Assembly (NCBI RefSeq): GCF_001661265.1 | Contig: NW_017567006.1 | Location: 62,001 to 126,000 of the forward strand | Source of the DNA: Saitoella complicata NRRL Y-17804 | Lineage: Eukaryota; Ascomycota; Saitoellomycetes; Saitoellales; Saitoellaceae | Length of the DNA stretch: 64,000 nt | Direction: 5' to 3' | Translations under genes and position numbers: made by a program | The notes under the pieces: generated by a model | The model's input: only the letters and a program-made list of their open reading frames with translations | Databases searched by the model: none | What the model was told of the DNA's origin: nothing | In this document: piece by piece, positions 33,177-43,218 of the stretch | Layout of the letters: each line of letters opens with the position of its first letter | Position numbering within the stretch: position 1 is the first letter of the stretch

Positions 33177-36083
33177 ATGTTGAGCGGCCGCTCGTCTCTC
33201 TCACCCCGTCGCATGTCATCCACTACAACCTCAGTTCCCGCGCCGATCGGTCTCGGCGATATTTCGCTCGATGATTCCGATGATGCTGAATTCAAGTTCG
33301 AGAGTACATATATGAAGCAGTTGCTGGCAGAAGAGAAAGGATCAGTACCAAGTCCGAGGCCTGCGCCGGTGCCGTCAATAGCGACAGTCAGCAGTACGAC
33401 GCCTGCTGCGCTATCATCCGGCGGAGATTATTGTCGCCAGCCATTGCTACCAACAGACACGAATACTCTCGCACCTGCGCTCGCGTCTTCAACTATACCG
33501 GAGACCCCAGGCGCAGCGGCCTTCAAGTCCTCGAGAGGCGTTCTCGGAGCTTCGGCAAGACATAAGCGCGTCGGCCGATTGGGCTTGGGAGCACCAAAAC
33601 GTGTCACGAGGTTGAGCGATGGCGTTGTCGTAGAATCAGAAATGGAGGATGTTGAGGGAAATAGAAGAGTGAGCGGTGGTGGAGTCTCTGAGAACGAAGA
33701 ACATGCGCGACGGAGTGAAGAGCGCGCAAGTAGCGGAAGTCCAGTAATGAGCAGACGGGGAGATGAAGATGCAATGATGAGGTCTGAAAGGGACTACAGG
33801 AGAGAATCATTGGTATCGAAAGCGGAGGCGACGATGAGGGCGCTGGATGAGTTCAAGCGGTCGTCAAGTTCAAGACGGAGTCCTTCGCCTCAAGCTATGG
33901 ATTACCAGCGTGAAGCTCCCAGGTACACCTCAACCGAACAATATGGCCGGACCATCAGCAGCAGACAATCGCCCGAACCCCGGGCCGAACGCGATTATGC
34001 CCCTGAACGGGAGTCACGACGGACGTCTGGATCTACCGTGCCATCTCTTCGGGAATCTGTTACCTCCTACAGCACCCGAAGGACGAGCACCGAAAGTGCA
34101 GCATCAAGACGCTTGTCGAATGGCAACAACTTCGCGAAGCCGCGTGATTCGCTTGGCTCTAGCAGTTCTCGGGTGTCGATGTCTTCGTCCGCGTACCGTC
34201 CACGGGAATCCTTTGGGTCTTCAACGACCGAAGCACGGCCGACGTCGTCTATCCCTGAAACCCCCGCTGCATTTGACGATTTCGAAGCATGGAGAAGATC
34301 GGTAACAGGTTCAGTCACAATGAAAATTAGCCCGCCACCAGCATCACGGGTTGAAGGGTCAGACGCTTCATCATTACCGACTCAACCGCCTGAATCTGCG
34401 GTTCTCGGTAAACCAGTGAATGCAAGTACGCCTGAACGAAACATTCCGCGACGAAGTGAAAGTCCAATGGATGTGGATATGGCGAGACCTACTATCGGAC
34501 AGAGTAGACGGAGTTATAGCCCGAGTACGGTGAATACGGAAAGTACCGTTCGACAAGCACCACGGCACGACATCGACCTCGTACCGCCAGTGGTCTTACA
34601 ACCTTCAATACGGCGGTCAACAAGCCCGGTTATGCGCAGAGAAGAGTCACCGGTGGTGTTGAACAGTATTGCAAGAGACGAACGGCAACCGCATAGAAGC
34701 AGCTCGGGTCGGTTATCGTCGAATTCGATGGGTGTTACCCCGCCGCCTAGGGAGGAGAGGGAGCCAGTACGGACTACGACGCCGTCACATCCTCCGTCGC
34801 GGAGAGCAGCGACACCAAAAGCACCGGCGCCGGCGTTTGTTCAGGAGGCAGTGGTTGTCCCTCAATCTGCTCCGGTTCAAGCACCAGCACCAGTGCCCAC
34901 TTCCGCTCCTGCATCAGTACAAATGCCAGCTCCTGTGCAGCAGACACCAGTACAAGTGACAGACCAGGTGGTCCCGACCAAACCAGCCCAAGCAAAAGCG
35001 AAACCCATGATCGCGCTGAACGGTCGAGTATACACCCGTCTTGACATTATCGGCCGTGGTGGATCCTCGAAGGTCTTCAAAGTCATCACCCCGAACAATC
35101 GCATTTTTGCATTGAAGAAAGTCAGTTTCGACAAAGCCGATTACCAGGCAATTGCGGGTTACAAGAACGAAATTGCGCTTCTTAATAAACTGAAGGGCAA
35201 CGAGCGGATTGTCACGTTGTTCGATTCCGAGATTAATGATGCGAAGGGGTATCTGATGATGTTGATGGAGTGCGGTGAGATCGACTTGGCGCACATGCTA
35301 CAGAAACAAGCTGGGCAGCCTGTCAACATGAATTTTATCCGATTGTATTGGCAGCATATGCTGCAAGCTGTACAGGCAATTCACGAGATGAAGATCGTGC
35401 ATTCTGACCTGAAGCCGGCGAACTTCTTGTTGGTCGAGGGACAACTGAAACTCATCGATTTCGGTATCGCGAAGGCAATTGGGAATGATACAACCAATAT
35501 TCACCGTGACTCACAGATTGGTACGGTGAATTACATGTCTCCCGAGGCCATTTCTGATGTGAATGCCGTACCGTCCGCATTCCCTGTGCCCGGTCAGCCG
35601 CAAGAGAGGTTGCTGAAGCTCGGACGTCCAAGTGATGTTTGGAGTTTGGGGTGTATCCTGTACCAGATGGTCTACGGCAGAACGCCTTTCGCGCATTTAA
35701 CCATAATGCAGAAAATCCAATACATCCCGAATCCTACCTATCTGGTTACGTTTCCCGAGATGGCTGTTCCGTTACCATCGACTTCCGATCAGAAGGTCGA
35801 GGAGCTGAACATTAAGGCTGTTCCGGTTGAGGCTGATCTGTTGCGGGTCATGAAGACGTGCTTGGAGCGGGACCAGAAAAAGCGGATGACTATTCCCGAA
35901 CTTCTTGAGGATCCGTTCTTGAAGCCCGGCGCTAGATGGAATGGTAAGGAGGAGATGAGGGGATTAAACTTGCAGACTCTGAAGACCTTGATGCAACAAT
36001 GCTTCGAGGCCGGAAGGGATGGAATGTTTAAGGAGTTGGAGGATGAGCATGTTCAAGAGGTATGGAGGAAGCTGGCGAAGTAG
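33177..36083 (+). CDS. MPS1: dual-specificity spindle checkpoint kinase Mps1
   Basis: Kinase for the spindle assembly checkpoint and, in yeasts, spindle pole body duplication; acts at kinetochores. A single exon codes 968 residues. The first ~610 residues are disordered, rich in Ser, Arg and Pro, with many candidate phosphosites and a Pro/Ala/Val/Gln linker before the kinase. The kinase domain covers about residues 620-925. It has the glycine loop IIGRGGSSKVFKV, catalytic HSDLKPANF (Asp about 743), DFGIAKAIGND, and MSPEA after GTVNY. GGSSKVFKV and the TTNIHRDSQIGTVNYMSPEA activation segment are characteristic of Mps1/TTK. The main ATG overlaps a four-codon upstream ORF, noted separately. Confidence 0.95.
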   Translation: MLSGRSSLSPRRMSSTTTSVPAPIGLGDISLDDSDDAEFKFESTYMKQLLAEEKGSVPSPRPAPVPSIATVSSTTPAALSSGGDYCRQPLLPTDTNTLAPALASSTIPETPGAAAFKSSRGVLGASARHKRVGRLGLGAPKRVTRLSDGVVVESEMEDVEGNRRVSGGGVSENEEHARRSEERASSGSPVMSRRGDEDAMMRSERDYRRESLVSKAEATMRALDEFKRSSSSRRSPSPQAMDYQREAPRYTSTEQYGRTISSRQSPEPRAERDYAPERESRRTSGSTVPSLRESVTSYSTRRTSTESAASRRLSNGNNFAKPRDSLGSSSSRVSMSSSAYRPRESFGSSTTEARPTSSIPETPAAFDDFEAWRRSVTGSVTMKISPPPASRVEGSDASSLPTQPPESAVLGKPVNASTPERNIPRRSESPMDVDMARPTIGQSRRSYSPSTVNTESTVRQAPRHDIDLVPPVVLQPSIRRSTSPVMRREESPVVLNSIARDERQPHRSSSGRLSSNSMGVTPPPREEREPVRTTTPSHPPSRRAATPKAPAPAFVQEAVVVPQSAPVQAPAPVPTSAPASVQMPAPVQQTPVQVTDQVVPTKPAQAKAKPMIALNGRVYTRLDIIGRGGSSKVFKVITPNNRIFALKKVSFDKADYQAIAGYKNEIALLNKLKGNERIVTLFDSEINDAKGYLMMLMECGEIDLAHMLQKQAGQPVNMNFIRLYWQHMLQAVQAIHEMKIVHSDLKPANFLLVEGQLKLIDFGIAKAIGNDTTNIHRDSQIGTVNYMSPEAISDVNAVPSAFPVPGQPQERLLKLGRPSDVWSLGCILYQMVYGRTPFAHLTIMQKIQYIPNPTYLVTFPEMAVPLPSTSDQKVEELNIKAVPVEADLLRVMKTCLERDQKKRMTIPELLEDPFLKPGARWNGKEEMRGLNLQTLKTLMQQCFEAGRDGMFKELEDEHVQEVWRKLAK

Positions 36084-36351
36084 GTCATGGTGAGGGTGAC
36101 AAAATATATTTATGGCGTCATTTTCTTTTTTACGGGGATATACGGGTCGTTCTTGGAGTTCTTCCTTCTTGTTTTGGACGAGCTTAACTGTGAGGTTTGG
36201 GATTGCAACACGCAAAGTGCGAGATAGATACTCGTAATTGTAATACCTTTCATTGACAATGCATTCGCTTTGATGCTATATTGCTATGCACTTCACCTCC
36301 TCGTTCCTATATCTTTTCACTCCAACCCCATCAATCCGACGCGCCATCTCA

Positions 36352-36984
36352 CTACTCCAAATCCTTGGGCACCTCGTGAACCTTCATCTCGCAGATCCTC
36401 AACACCGTGTACGTCTGCTTGTGCTTAACGGTATGAACGTGCCTACGTCTCCTTTTCGTCTTCTTGATAAGAATCAGGGGTCCCTTCGTGTGTTCCACAA
36501 CTCTCGCCTTAACCGTAAACAACCTCTCATCAATCATGTGCTCATGGTCCTCCAAGGACGCCCTCAACGTGTAGTCGCGCGAACCAATTTGGGAGACGCG
36601 GGTCAATTTGAGGGTAGACCCGAGTGGCGCATCCTTGAGACGGTGAACAGTGACGGTGTCACCTTGGGTGAGGAGGTATGGACGGTTGTGGATGTGGACG
36701 GTCATGTAGTGCGATGGCTGCGAACGGAGAAGACGGATTGTCTCGGCAAGGGGTTGGGTCTGTGCTGGTGGAGCAGTGGAGGTAGGGACTGCTGGTGGGA
36801 CTGAGATTATTGGTACTTTCATGATGGAGCGTTGTGTCGCATGAGCGATGGTTCTTGCCCCTCCTACACAACAAGCAGAAAGTCAGCAACACCGCCCTAT
36901 CGAGCTGACGAGAGGGAAAGCCGCACCTCGTGCAAACGCCCCACTGAGTGGCAGCCGTGATAGTATTGATCTTGATCCGAACAT
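36352..36984 (-). CDS. MRPL49: mitochondrial large ribosomal subunit protein bL21m
   Basis: Component of the mitochondrial 54S large subunit. Exon 1 (36984-36927) codes a mitochondrial presequence (MFGSRSILSRLPLSGAFARG). A 63-nt intron (GTGCGG to TGTAG) is followed by exon 2 (36863-36352), for 189 residues. The bL21 domain fills the C-terminal two-thirds: VHIHNRPYLLTQGDTVTVHRL, then APLGSTLKLTRVSQIGSRDYTL, then VKARVVEHTKGPLILIKKTKRRR. A downstream in-frame ATG (start MKVPII) begins exon 2's body, but it would lack the presequence. Confidence 0.9.
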
Positions 36985-37288
36985 CCTTCCGTTGATCCAG
37001 CTGGGATAAATGCTCCTCCTTCTCTGTCTACAGCGTTGTTCGTCGTGCCTTGTTACTTTCTTGGTGGGTGGCACGGGTGGCACAGCAAGGCACCAAGCTT
37101 TTTTCGATAAGGCGCTGATATTCGCCGCCGTGAAGGAGGAGTTGAAAAAGGTCAGATACGCCCTACAACGACCAATTGCCTCAGTGAAGCTTCGATCTTT
37201 TCGTATATTGTGGAATCAAGTCGATACTTTGTCGACAGAACAGTTTTAAAGAGTTTGATCAGCCAGCGCAAGGCGCTTTACAGCCAAG
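36985..37288. promoter_or_regulatory. divergent promoter, bL21m / NSA2
   Basis: A 304-nt region between divergent genes for a mitochondrial ribosomal protein and a cytosolic 60S assembly factor, which could coordinate their expression. No specific motif can be assigned with confidence. Confidence 0.45.
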
Positions 37289-38132
37289 ATGGTACGTCTC
37301 TTCACCTTTTGTACAGGAGTTGTCAGATCACGGTGCTAACCATGCCCTACAGCCTCAAAATGAATACATGGACGAATGGACCAAGAAGCACGGTCGTCGT
37401 CTCGACCACGAAGAACGTGTCCGCAAGAGAGCCGCCCGTTCCGTCCACAAACAATCCGAATATGCCCAGAAAGTCCACGGCTTAGCCGCCAAGCTCCACC
37501 AAAAGAAACGTCACATCGAGAAGATCCAGATGAAGAAGACGCTCAAGCAGCACCAGGAGCGGAATGCGAAAACGACGGAGAAGGAGGTCGGTGGAGATGG
37601 TGCTGTGCCCGCGTATTTGTTGGACAGGAAGGAGGAGAAGGACGCTAAGGTTTTGTCGAGTATGGTTAAGCAGAAGCGGAAGGAGAAGGCTGGACGATTC
37701 ACTGTCCCGCTGCCGCAGGTCCGTGGTATGGCTGAGGATGAGATGTTCAAGGTCGTCAGAACCGGAAAGTCAAAAACCAAGTCATGGAAGCGTATGATCA
37801 CAAAAGCCACTTTCGTCGGTGAGGGCTTCACCCGTCGTCCCGTCAAGTATGAGAGATTCATCCGCCCCATGGCACTCCGTCAGAAGAAGGCGAACGTTAC
37901 GCATCCTGAGTTGGCTGCGACGTTCCAGTTGCCGATTTTGGGCGTGAAGAAGAACCCGCAGAATCCTATGTATACGCAGTTGGGTGTTTTGACCAAGGGA
38001 ACGGTTATCGAGGTCAACGTTAGTGAGTTGGGGTTGACTACGGCGGGTGGAAAGGTTGTGTGGGGAAAGTATGCGCAGATTACAAATAACCCGGAGTTGG
38101 ATGGTACTGTCAATGCTGTGTTGTTGGTGTAG
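37289..38132 (+). CDS. NSA2: 60S ribosome biogenesis factor Nsa2
   Basis: Pre-60S assembly factor of the eS8/Nsa2 family acting in the nucleolus on 27S rRNA processing. Exon 1 is only the ATG (37289-37291). A 61-nt intron (donor GTACGT, branch GCTAAC, acceptor CTACAG) follows, then exon 2 (37353-38132). The 260-residue product matches the yeast length (261). The start [23 protein letters not shown] is diagnostic, followed by a basic helical region and the eS8-like domain with [19 protein letters not shown] near residue 165. It ends [15 protein letters not shown], the family C-terminus. Placement of the isolated start-codon exon rests on this family start. Confidence 0.95.
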
Positions 38133-38804
38133 TTGAGATTTGTGAATCCACATACTTATTGCATTGTGTTTTACTGTTTTTGGGTATCGGGATTGCAATT
38201 TGGGATATTGTTTGTTTCATTCGTTTCGTTAGGGATATCTTTAGGCTTAATCGAAAATCAAAGCCACGTGCATCACGATGTTTCTATGTCTTCATGTTTC
38301 GTACCGCTTTGGACTGCTCGTTCTACTGGCCTTTTCTGAAGACTTGTCTCCGTAAGGCTTGAGCCGCGTTAAGTGCAGAATCGATATTTCCACGCTCTAG
38401 AGTGAATAGCGGTCAATTTCTCCCACTCTGAGATCAAGCACACGTGAAATACTTGAGGAAAGGAAAACGGTTGGGTCTGCCTACGCGATATTCCGTGACC
38501 TGGCCACGGACCGCCGTTGTCTGGGCAGGTGGATGATTCGTGCCGCCATAGCTAAGATTTTCCGTCGCCTTGGCATAACCTTCTGCCTGTTCGGCAATCC
38601 GAGCACACACTTGGAACCTGCGCATCGCTTTGATCGATACTGCACATTCCTGATCATCCTCCCGTGGTGTGTGCAGTTTCCTTGCACGTAACTGGAGCTG
38701 GGTTGTCCTCAGAGTCCAAGTCGACGATGGCGTTGGCAGAACCGGGGATGTACGAATTTACCTGCCCCGAAACCGACTCGATGTAGCCGGTCCTGCTCGG
38801 TAAC
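38133..38804. other. intergenic
   Basis: 3' flank of NSA2. I see only short, unsupported open frames. Confidence 0.4.
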
Positions 38805-39247
38805 TTCATTTGTCACTACGTATATTCTGTCGCACGTCTTAGGCAATATCAGGGTCGAGAATACGTCACTCGCTGTAGAAGTTCGTGGATGAGGAGTACA
38901 GGGAGACATTTATTACTATCCTAGAATCTACATTACGACATTTGTCACCCTACTGTAGACAGCGTGGCCAGCCACTCCCCTTCCAGGCCGTTTGGCATGG
39001 CAAGGGTAGGAATAGGAACATGACCCAGCAAACAATCAAGTCACGAGACCTCACTCTCATCCAAAAACCATCCAGAGGACCAGGGCGTCGGTGCTCTCAG
39101 TTCGTGACTATCACCTCGTAAAAAAGGTGTAGACAAGAATTACATAGGACATATAGTTCCCTTGGCGTCTGCTGGAGGGACCATTGGGCTCAGACATGGT
39201 GTTGGAATGGGTGAGTTGGGGAGGAGACTTCGTGGAGAGAGCTCGAG
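38805..39247 (+). repeat. decayed repeat, copy A (inverted relative to copy B)
   Basis: About 440 nt that align by eye, with many differences and small gaps, to the reverse complement of 41068-41531. The best-matching blocks are GACATTTATTACTAT, CCAGGCCGTTTGGCATGG and GTTCCCTTGGCGTCT. A short frame here and one in copy B share the peptide QAVWHGKG-NR-MT, which hints that the ancestor may have been coding. The family is unknown; no terminal repeats or enzyme motifs are visible. Confidence 0.75.
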
Positions 39248-39746
39248 CAGATTTTCATTCTCGAATCAGACTACATTAGTGATGCTGCAGAGGTTCCGAG
39301 CAGATGCAGCACCGGGTGCGCTTCCAGGCGTTGATTGAAGTTGACGTCGTCACGGGTCATGTCGTCCGTCCGGAACCGGTAGGTCACCCTTGATGTGCAA
39401 CAACACAAGGATGGGAAGTACCGGAACTGGGTGAAGACTGACGCGAGCAGTTATGAACTTGGTTCAGTTAGTTAGCTACCAAATGGCTTCAGTCGACATC
39501 ACACGAGCGCAGGCAGAGAAAACGTCCGTACAGCGTACTGAAAGCGCGAGTACCGTGCGAAATGACTGTGTGCTCCATGCCCACGCTCAAACACGAACTG
39601 CAAAGAGAAGGGCAAATATCCAAACAAAATGGTATATTGAGCGTAAATCAGCTCTAGGATATGTTTTCAAAACCATCCCTTGGCACAAATCCCACCAACA
39701 GATCCAAAATAGAAGAAACCACCCAGACGTATTCCGACCTCACGCT
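39248..39746. other. intergenic
   Basis: The space between repeat copy A and the end of the RTA1-like gene. I see nothing else. Confidence 0.4.
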
Positions 39747-40744
39747 CTAAGCTTTCTCCCCCTCCCTCTCACTCACCATAACGATCTCATCCATCCCCTC
39801 CGCCGAGCTATGCGCTTTGGGAAGTGCCCACCCCGGATGCACACAATTAAACACGCCCACAGCAATGACCATCATCGCCCCATCCAACCCCCCGAAATAC
39901 CGTTCCCTGGTGATTAGATACCCATCCCACCCCTGCACGAGTTCGATCGTGCGGTAGATGGAGCGGATGTAGATCGTTACCACAGACAAGACCGTCGCCC
40001 CCACAATCCACCTACTCCTCCCAAAAATCGATGAAGACACGCGCTGCGAACGGAGGAGGAAGTCAACGAAAAAGTAACAGAAAATCGTTATCGTGGCGAG
40101 TTGGAAGACGATACCAGCAACCATGACATCCGTCCCCGGCTTTGTATCCCCACCGACTTTGTTGGATTCACCGGATGCCATGCCGCCTCCGATGGCTTGG
40201 ATGACGAGGGAGAGGATGTCGCAGGTGCAGAAGATCCAGAGGTACATCTTGGGTGTGATGATCGATAACTTTTTCTTCTCTCCAGAATAGGCGTTAGAGG
40301 AGGCCAGGGTGATGAGTCGACCGAGGATGATGTAGATCCCGGCGGTGAAGAATGTGGGAGCGATGATGAGTGTAGAGATCTGCATGAGGAACGCGGTGGA
40401 GGAGTATGGGCAGCGGGCGGACCAGGTTCGGGCTGACCAACCCAATATCTCGGCTTCACTCACAAATATCAACACATGTCCATTAGATCTTAGACGAGCG
40501 AGGGAAGAGACGTACCAATTGCTCCGATGACGAATACGGAGGTCCACCATGTTCGCTTCCAACACATCTGCACCAAGTGCACTAACGCCGATAGTCCGAA
40601 AAGTACGAGGAAGGTGATACCAACACCCAGCGAGGGAACGTAGCCGTAGGATGGTTCGTAGCCATCGATGTAGTCGATACAAGTGCCGCTATTCCTAGCT
40701 GCGAGGATGTACAGGTAGATAGGGTCGGATGAATTGTAAACCAT
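39747..40744 (-). CDS. RTA1-like lipid-translocating membrane protein
   Basis: A fungal-specific seven-helix protein of the RTA1 family, whose members affect lipid export, sphingoid long-chain base tolerance and azole or aminocholesterol resistance. Two exons (40744-40516 and 40453-39747) with a 62-nt intron give 311 residues; the acceptor GTGAAG restores the helix VIGAIAEILGWSART. Family motifs are CTCDILSLVIQAIGGGMA near residue 145, YRSIYRTIELVQGWDGYLI near 245, and DGAMMVIAVGVFNCVHPGWAL near the end. The N-terminus, before the first helix, has a likely N-glycosylation site and two cysteines. The gene lies between two inverted, decayed repeat copies. Confidence 0.92.
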
Positions 40745-41067
40745 TTCCCTATACTCCTTCCTTTGCAATTGGCCTTCGCGATCGTACACGGATCAACAAC
40801 ATCACGACGACAGCGGGCGGTATCCTTTTCGTTCTCGGCCCATTGTTCTTCCGGCCGAAGTTGTGGCTGGTGCGTGGCTAATGCATATACGACGCGCGCG
40901 CCAAGCTGTCTCGGGAAACCTTTACCGAGTTATATTGAAGTTCCAGGCAAAATCGCTAGAGATGACCTGGCCTCATTAACCATTAACCATCCTATCAAAG
41001 CACGACGTCTGATCATGACAATTACCAGCGCTGTCGTAAGCCTGTACAGCTGTTTTCGAATTTCTTC
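40745..41067. other. intergenic
   Basis: Upstream region of the RTA1-like gene, before repeat copy B. I see no gene. Confidence 0.4.
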
Positions 41068-41531
41068 TCTTCCTCTCCACCATCTTCTCCCCCCATCTCA
41101 TTCAGCCCAACACTATCGTTTGCATCAGCAGTCCCTCCAGTAGACGCCAAGGGAACCACATGTCCTTTCTAGTTCTTGTCTACACTTTTATTACGAGGTG
41201 ATAGTCCCCGACTGAGAGCACCAACTTAACTGATCCTTTGGATGGTTTTGTCAGTAGATGAGGTGAGGTTGCCAGTTCTGGAGATTTGATCAAGCCGGTC
41301 ATAATCCTATTCCCGCCCTTGCCATGCCAAACGGCCTGGATGTGGACTGATTGGACATCCTGTTTACGATAGGGTGACAAAGTATGTAAGGTCTAGCATA
41401 GTAATAAATGTCCCCGCAAATCCTCGTTCACAGACTTCCAAATCGGGTGACGTTATTCTCTGTTCGAGCCTGCTACAGTATTATCTAGGACAGTTGGTGC
41501 GACAGGGTACACATGACTGAAGTTATCGAGC
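41068..41531 (-). repeat. decayed repeat, copy B
   Basis: The inverted partner of copy A at 38805-39247; see there for the matching blocks. It lies about 320 nt upstream of the RTA1-like start codon. Differences from copy A include substitutions throughout and several short indels, so the duplication is not recent. Confidence 0.75.
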
Positions 41532-41908
41532 AGAACATTCACCTACTGTTGGAACATCTACATCTGCTGTCTTTAGGCTCGCGCAGATCTTCCCATTTCT
41601 TCGCACGATGCCGGATGTCCTATGAGTTGAGATATCATATTCACACAGCGCTTCCATTCGAAAGCGTCTTGTTGTTGTCTGACTAATCTAGCCGCCTAAT
41701 AGCCCTGTTGCGGGCCGTCTTGACCTTCATCCATCTCCGTATCCGTCAATCCCTGCAGTTTGTGTCTATAACGGCCACGGGACCCTGCCGCTCGGTTTTC
41801 CGTTCTCTTCTAATCGTAGCGTCAGACGTATTCAAACTGCAGAGACGAGATTGTCCGATGGAGGCATAACACCTTCGACATCAAATTCGGAACCCAGCAT
41901 CTCACACT
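41532..41908. other. intergenic
   Basis: Space between repeat copy B and the MDP1-type phosphatase gene. I see no gene. Confidence 0.4.
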
Positions 41909-42499
41909 CTACAACCCCTTCTTCGCCCCCTTCCTCGGCCTAACCGTAACAACCTTCTCCCCCTCCCCTTTCTTGTGCCGCCTCCTCCACTCTTCGATCC
42001 CCTGCTCGAAAATCCTTCTATTAACACCATCCGGCACCAACACGAAGGTGACTCCCAACTTCTCCACCTCCACGTTTCTTCGTTCATCGTCGTAGAATAC
42101 CATTTCGGTGTACGGGATCCCGGTTTTCCGATGCAGTTCCTGAAAGTGCTTAATCTTACTCCCGGGATAAATCTCACACGTATCGAAAAAACTCTCTGCC
42201 CTCTTATTAGACGGTGGTAGCGTCATCAAACTCAGCGCTTGTCTCGCCAGATTTGGTGCATGTGTTCTCGATGCCGCCGCGACGTGGATGTCGCGTTCTT
42301 GTAGGAAGTGGAGGATTTCTGGCATGTCGTCGTACATAGCAATTTTGTCACCGTATTTGTCGAAGACGAGGTTTGGCTTTCCGGAGGGCTTGAGGGGGCC
42401 GGTTACGTGGGTGTAGATCCAGAGGGGCCAGCAGGTGTAGTCGAGATCGAAGGCAACCAATTGTGGGTGTTCTTTGTCATCAATCTGATCCGTTGTCAT
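41909..42499 (-). CDS. magnesium-dependent phosphatase-1 type HAD phosphatase
   Basis: A 196-residue HAD-superfamily phosphatase of the MDP-1 type, members of which act on phosphotyrosine and on glycated protein amines. Motif I is VAFDLDYTCW (residues about 14-23), with Asp nucleophile and the second Asp in DLD. Motif II is the Ser/Thr after a short strand in HVAAASRTHAPNLA. Motif III/IV is MVFYDDERRNVEVEKLGV with the paired Asp. The family-specific WPLWIYTHVTGP follows motif I. The end is basic (Lys/Arg-rich) and not conserved. The ATG at 42499 gives the usual start; an in-frame ATG at 42586 would add 29 Arg/Pro-rich residues. Confidence 0.9.
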   Translation of the reverse strand: MTTDQIDDKEHPQLVAFDLDYTCWPLWIYTHVTGPLKPSGKPNLVFDKYGDKIAMYDDMPEILHFLQERDIHVAAASRTHAPNLARQALSLMTLPPSNKRAESFFDTCEIYPGSKIKHFQELHRKTGIPYTEMVFYDDERRNVEVEKLGVTFVLVPDGVNRRIFEQGIEEWRRRHKKGEGEKVVTVRPRKGAKKGL

Positions 42500-43218
42500 T
42501 GCTGCTTGTATATTTGAGGGTGGTAGGAAGCGAGGGGTGCGGGGACATATAAGGTTTCGAGGGGGGCGACTTTTGAGCGGTCGCATTCGGTCATGCCGTA
42601 ACGTGGACACGATCTGCACCTAGCCACCCTCGCCACACCCTTTTCGGTACTACGAGCGATTCACCGTGAGAGCGCCTCTTGGAGAAGGACCCAGCAACGA
42701 TCTCGTATGAAAGAGCAGGTCCTCCGAGATATAAATTAGCAAGTTATGGTTGCTCCCATGTACCAGCAACCTCTCGACATGTCGGTCGGGCGTCCCAACT
42801 GTCCGAATCACGAGCGTCGACGTGCCTAAATTGCGGGAAACCACGCGTTTCTGCGGATATAAGCGAGTCATTTGTATAGTAGCATGCGATTTCAGAGCTG
42901 TACTCTGGTGGTAACTGCTTTCCCGGAGGGGAACCCACGGGGCAGGCTTTGGGGCCGCCCTTTTGTCGAGCCACCGTTTTTCTCGTTTTTCCAAATGGGC
43001 TCGAAGGTGGTCAGAATGGATAATCGAATCTTCTGATTCACGTGGTGTACTCGAAATGTCTGTTAGGTTTTTTCCTGGCTTGTTCTCGTGCTACAAAGTT
43101 TCGAGTGCTTAGTACTGATCACCCGCTACTGAAGAAGTGTTTTCCTCCATACCTAATGTCACGTCTAAACATAATTCTGGCCACTCCCCACGAAAATCTA
43201 GGCTTGCAATTGTCATGT
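42500..43218. other. intergenic
   Basis: Upstream region of the phosphatase gene and 3' flank of PRP4. I see no gene. Confidence 0.4.
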
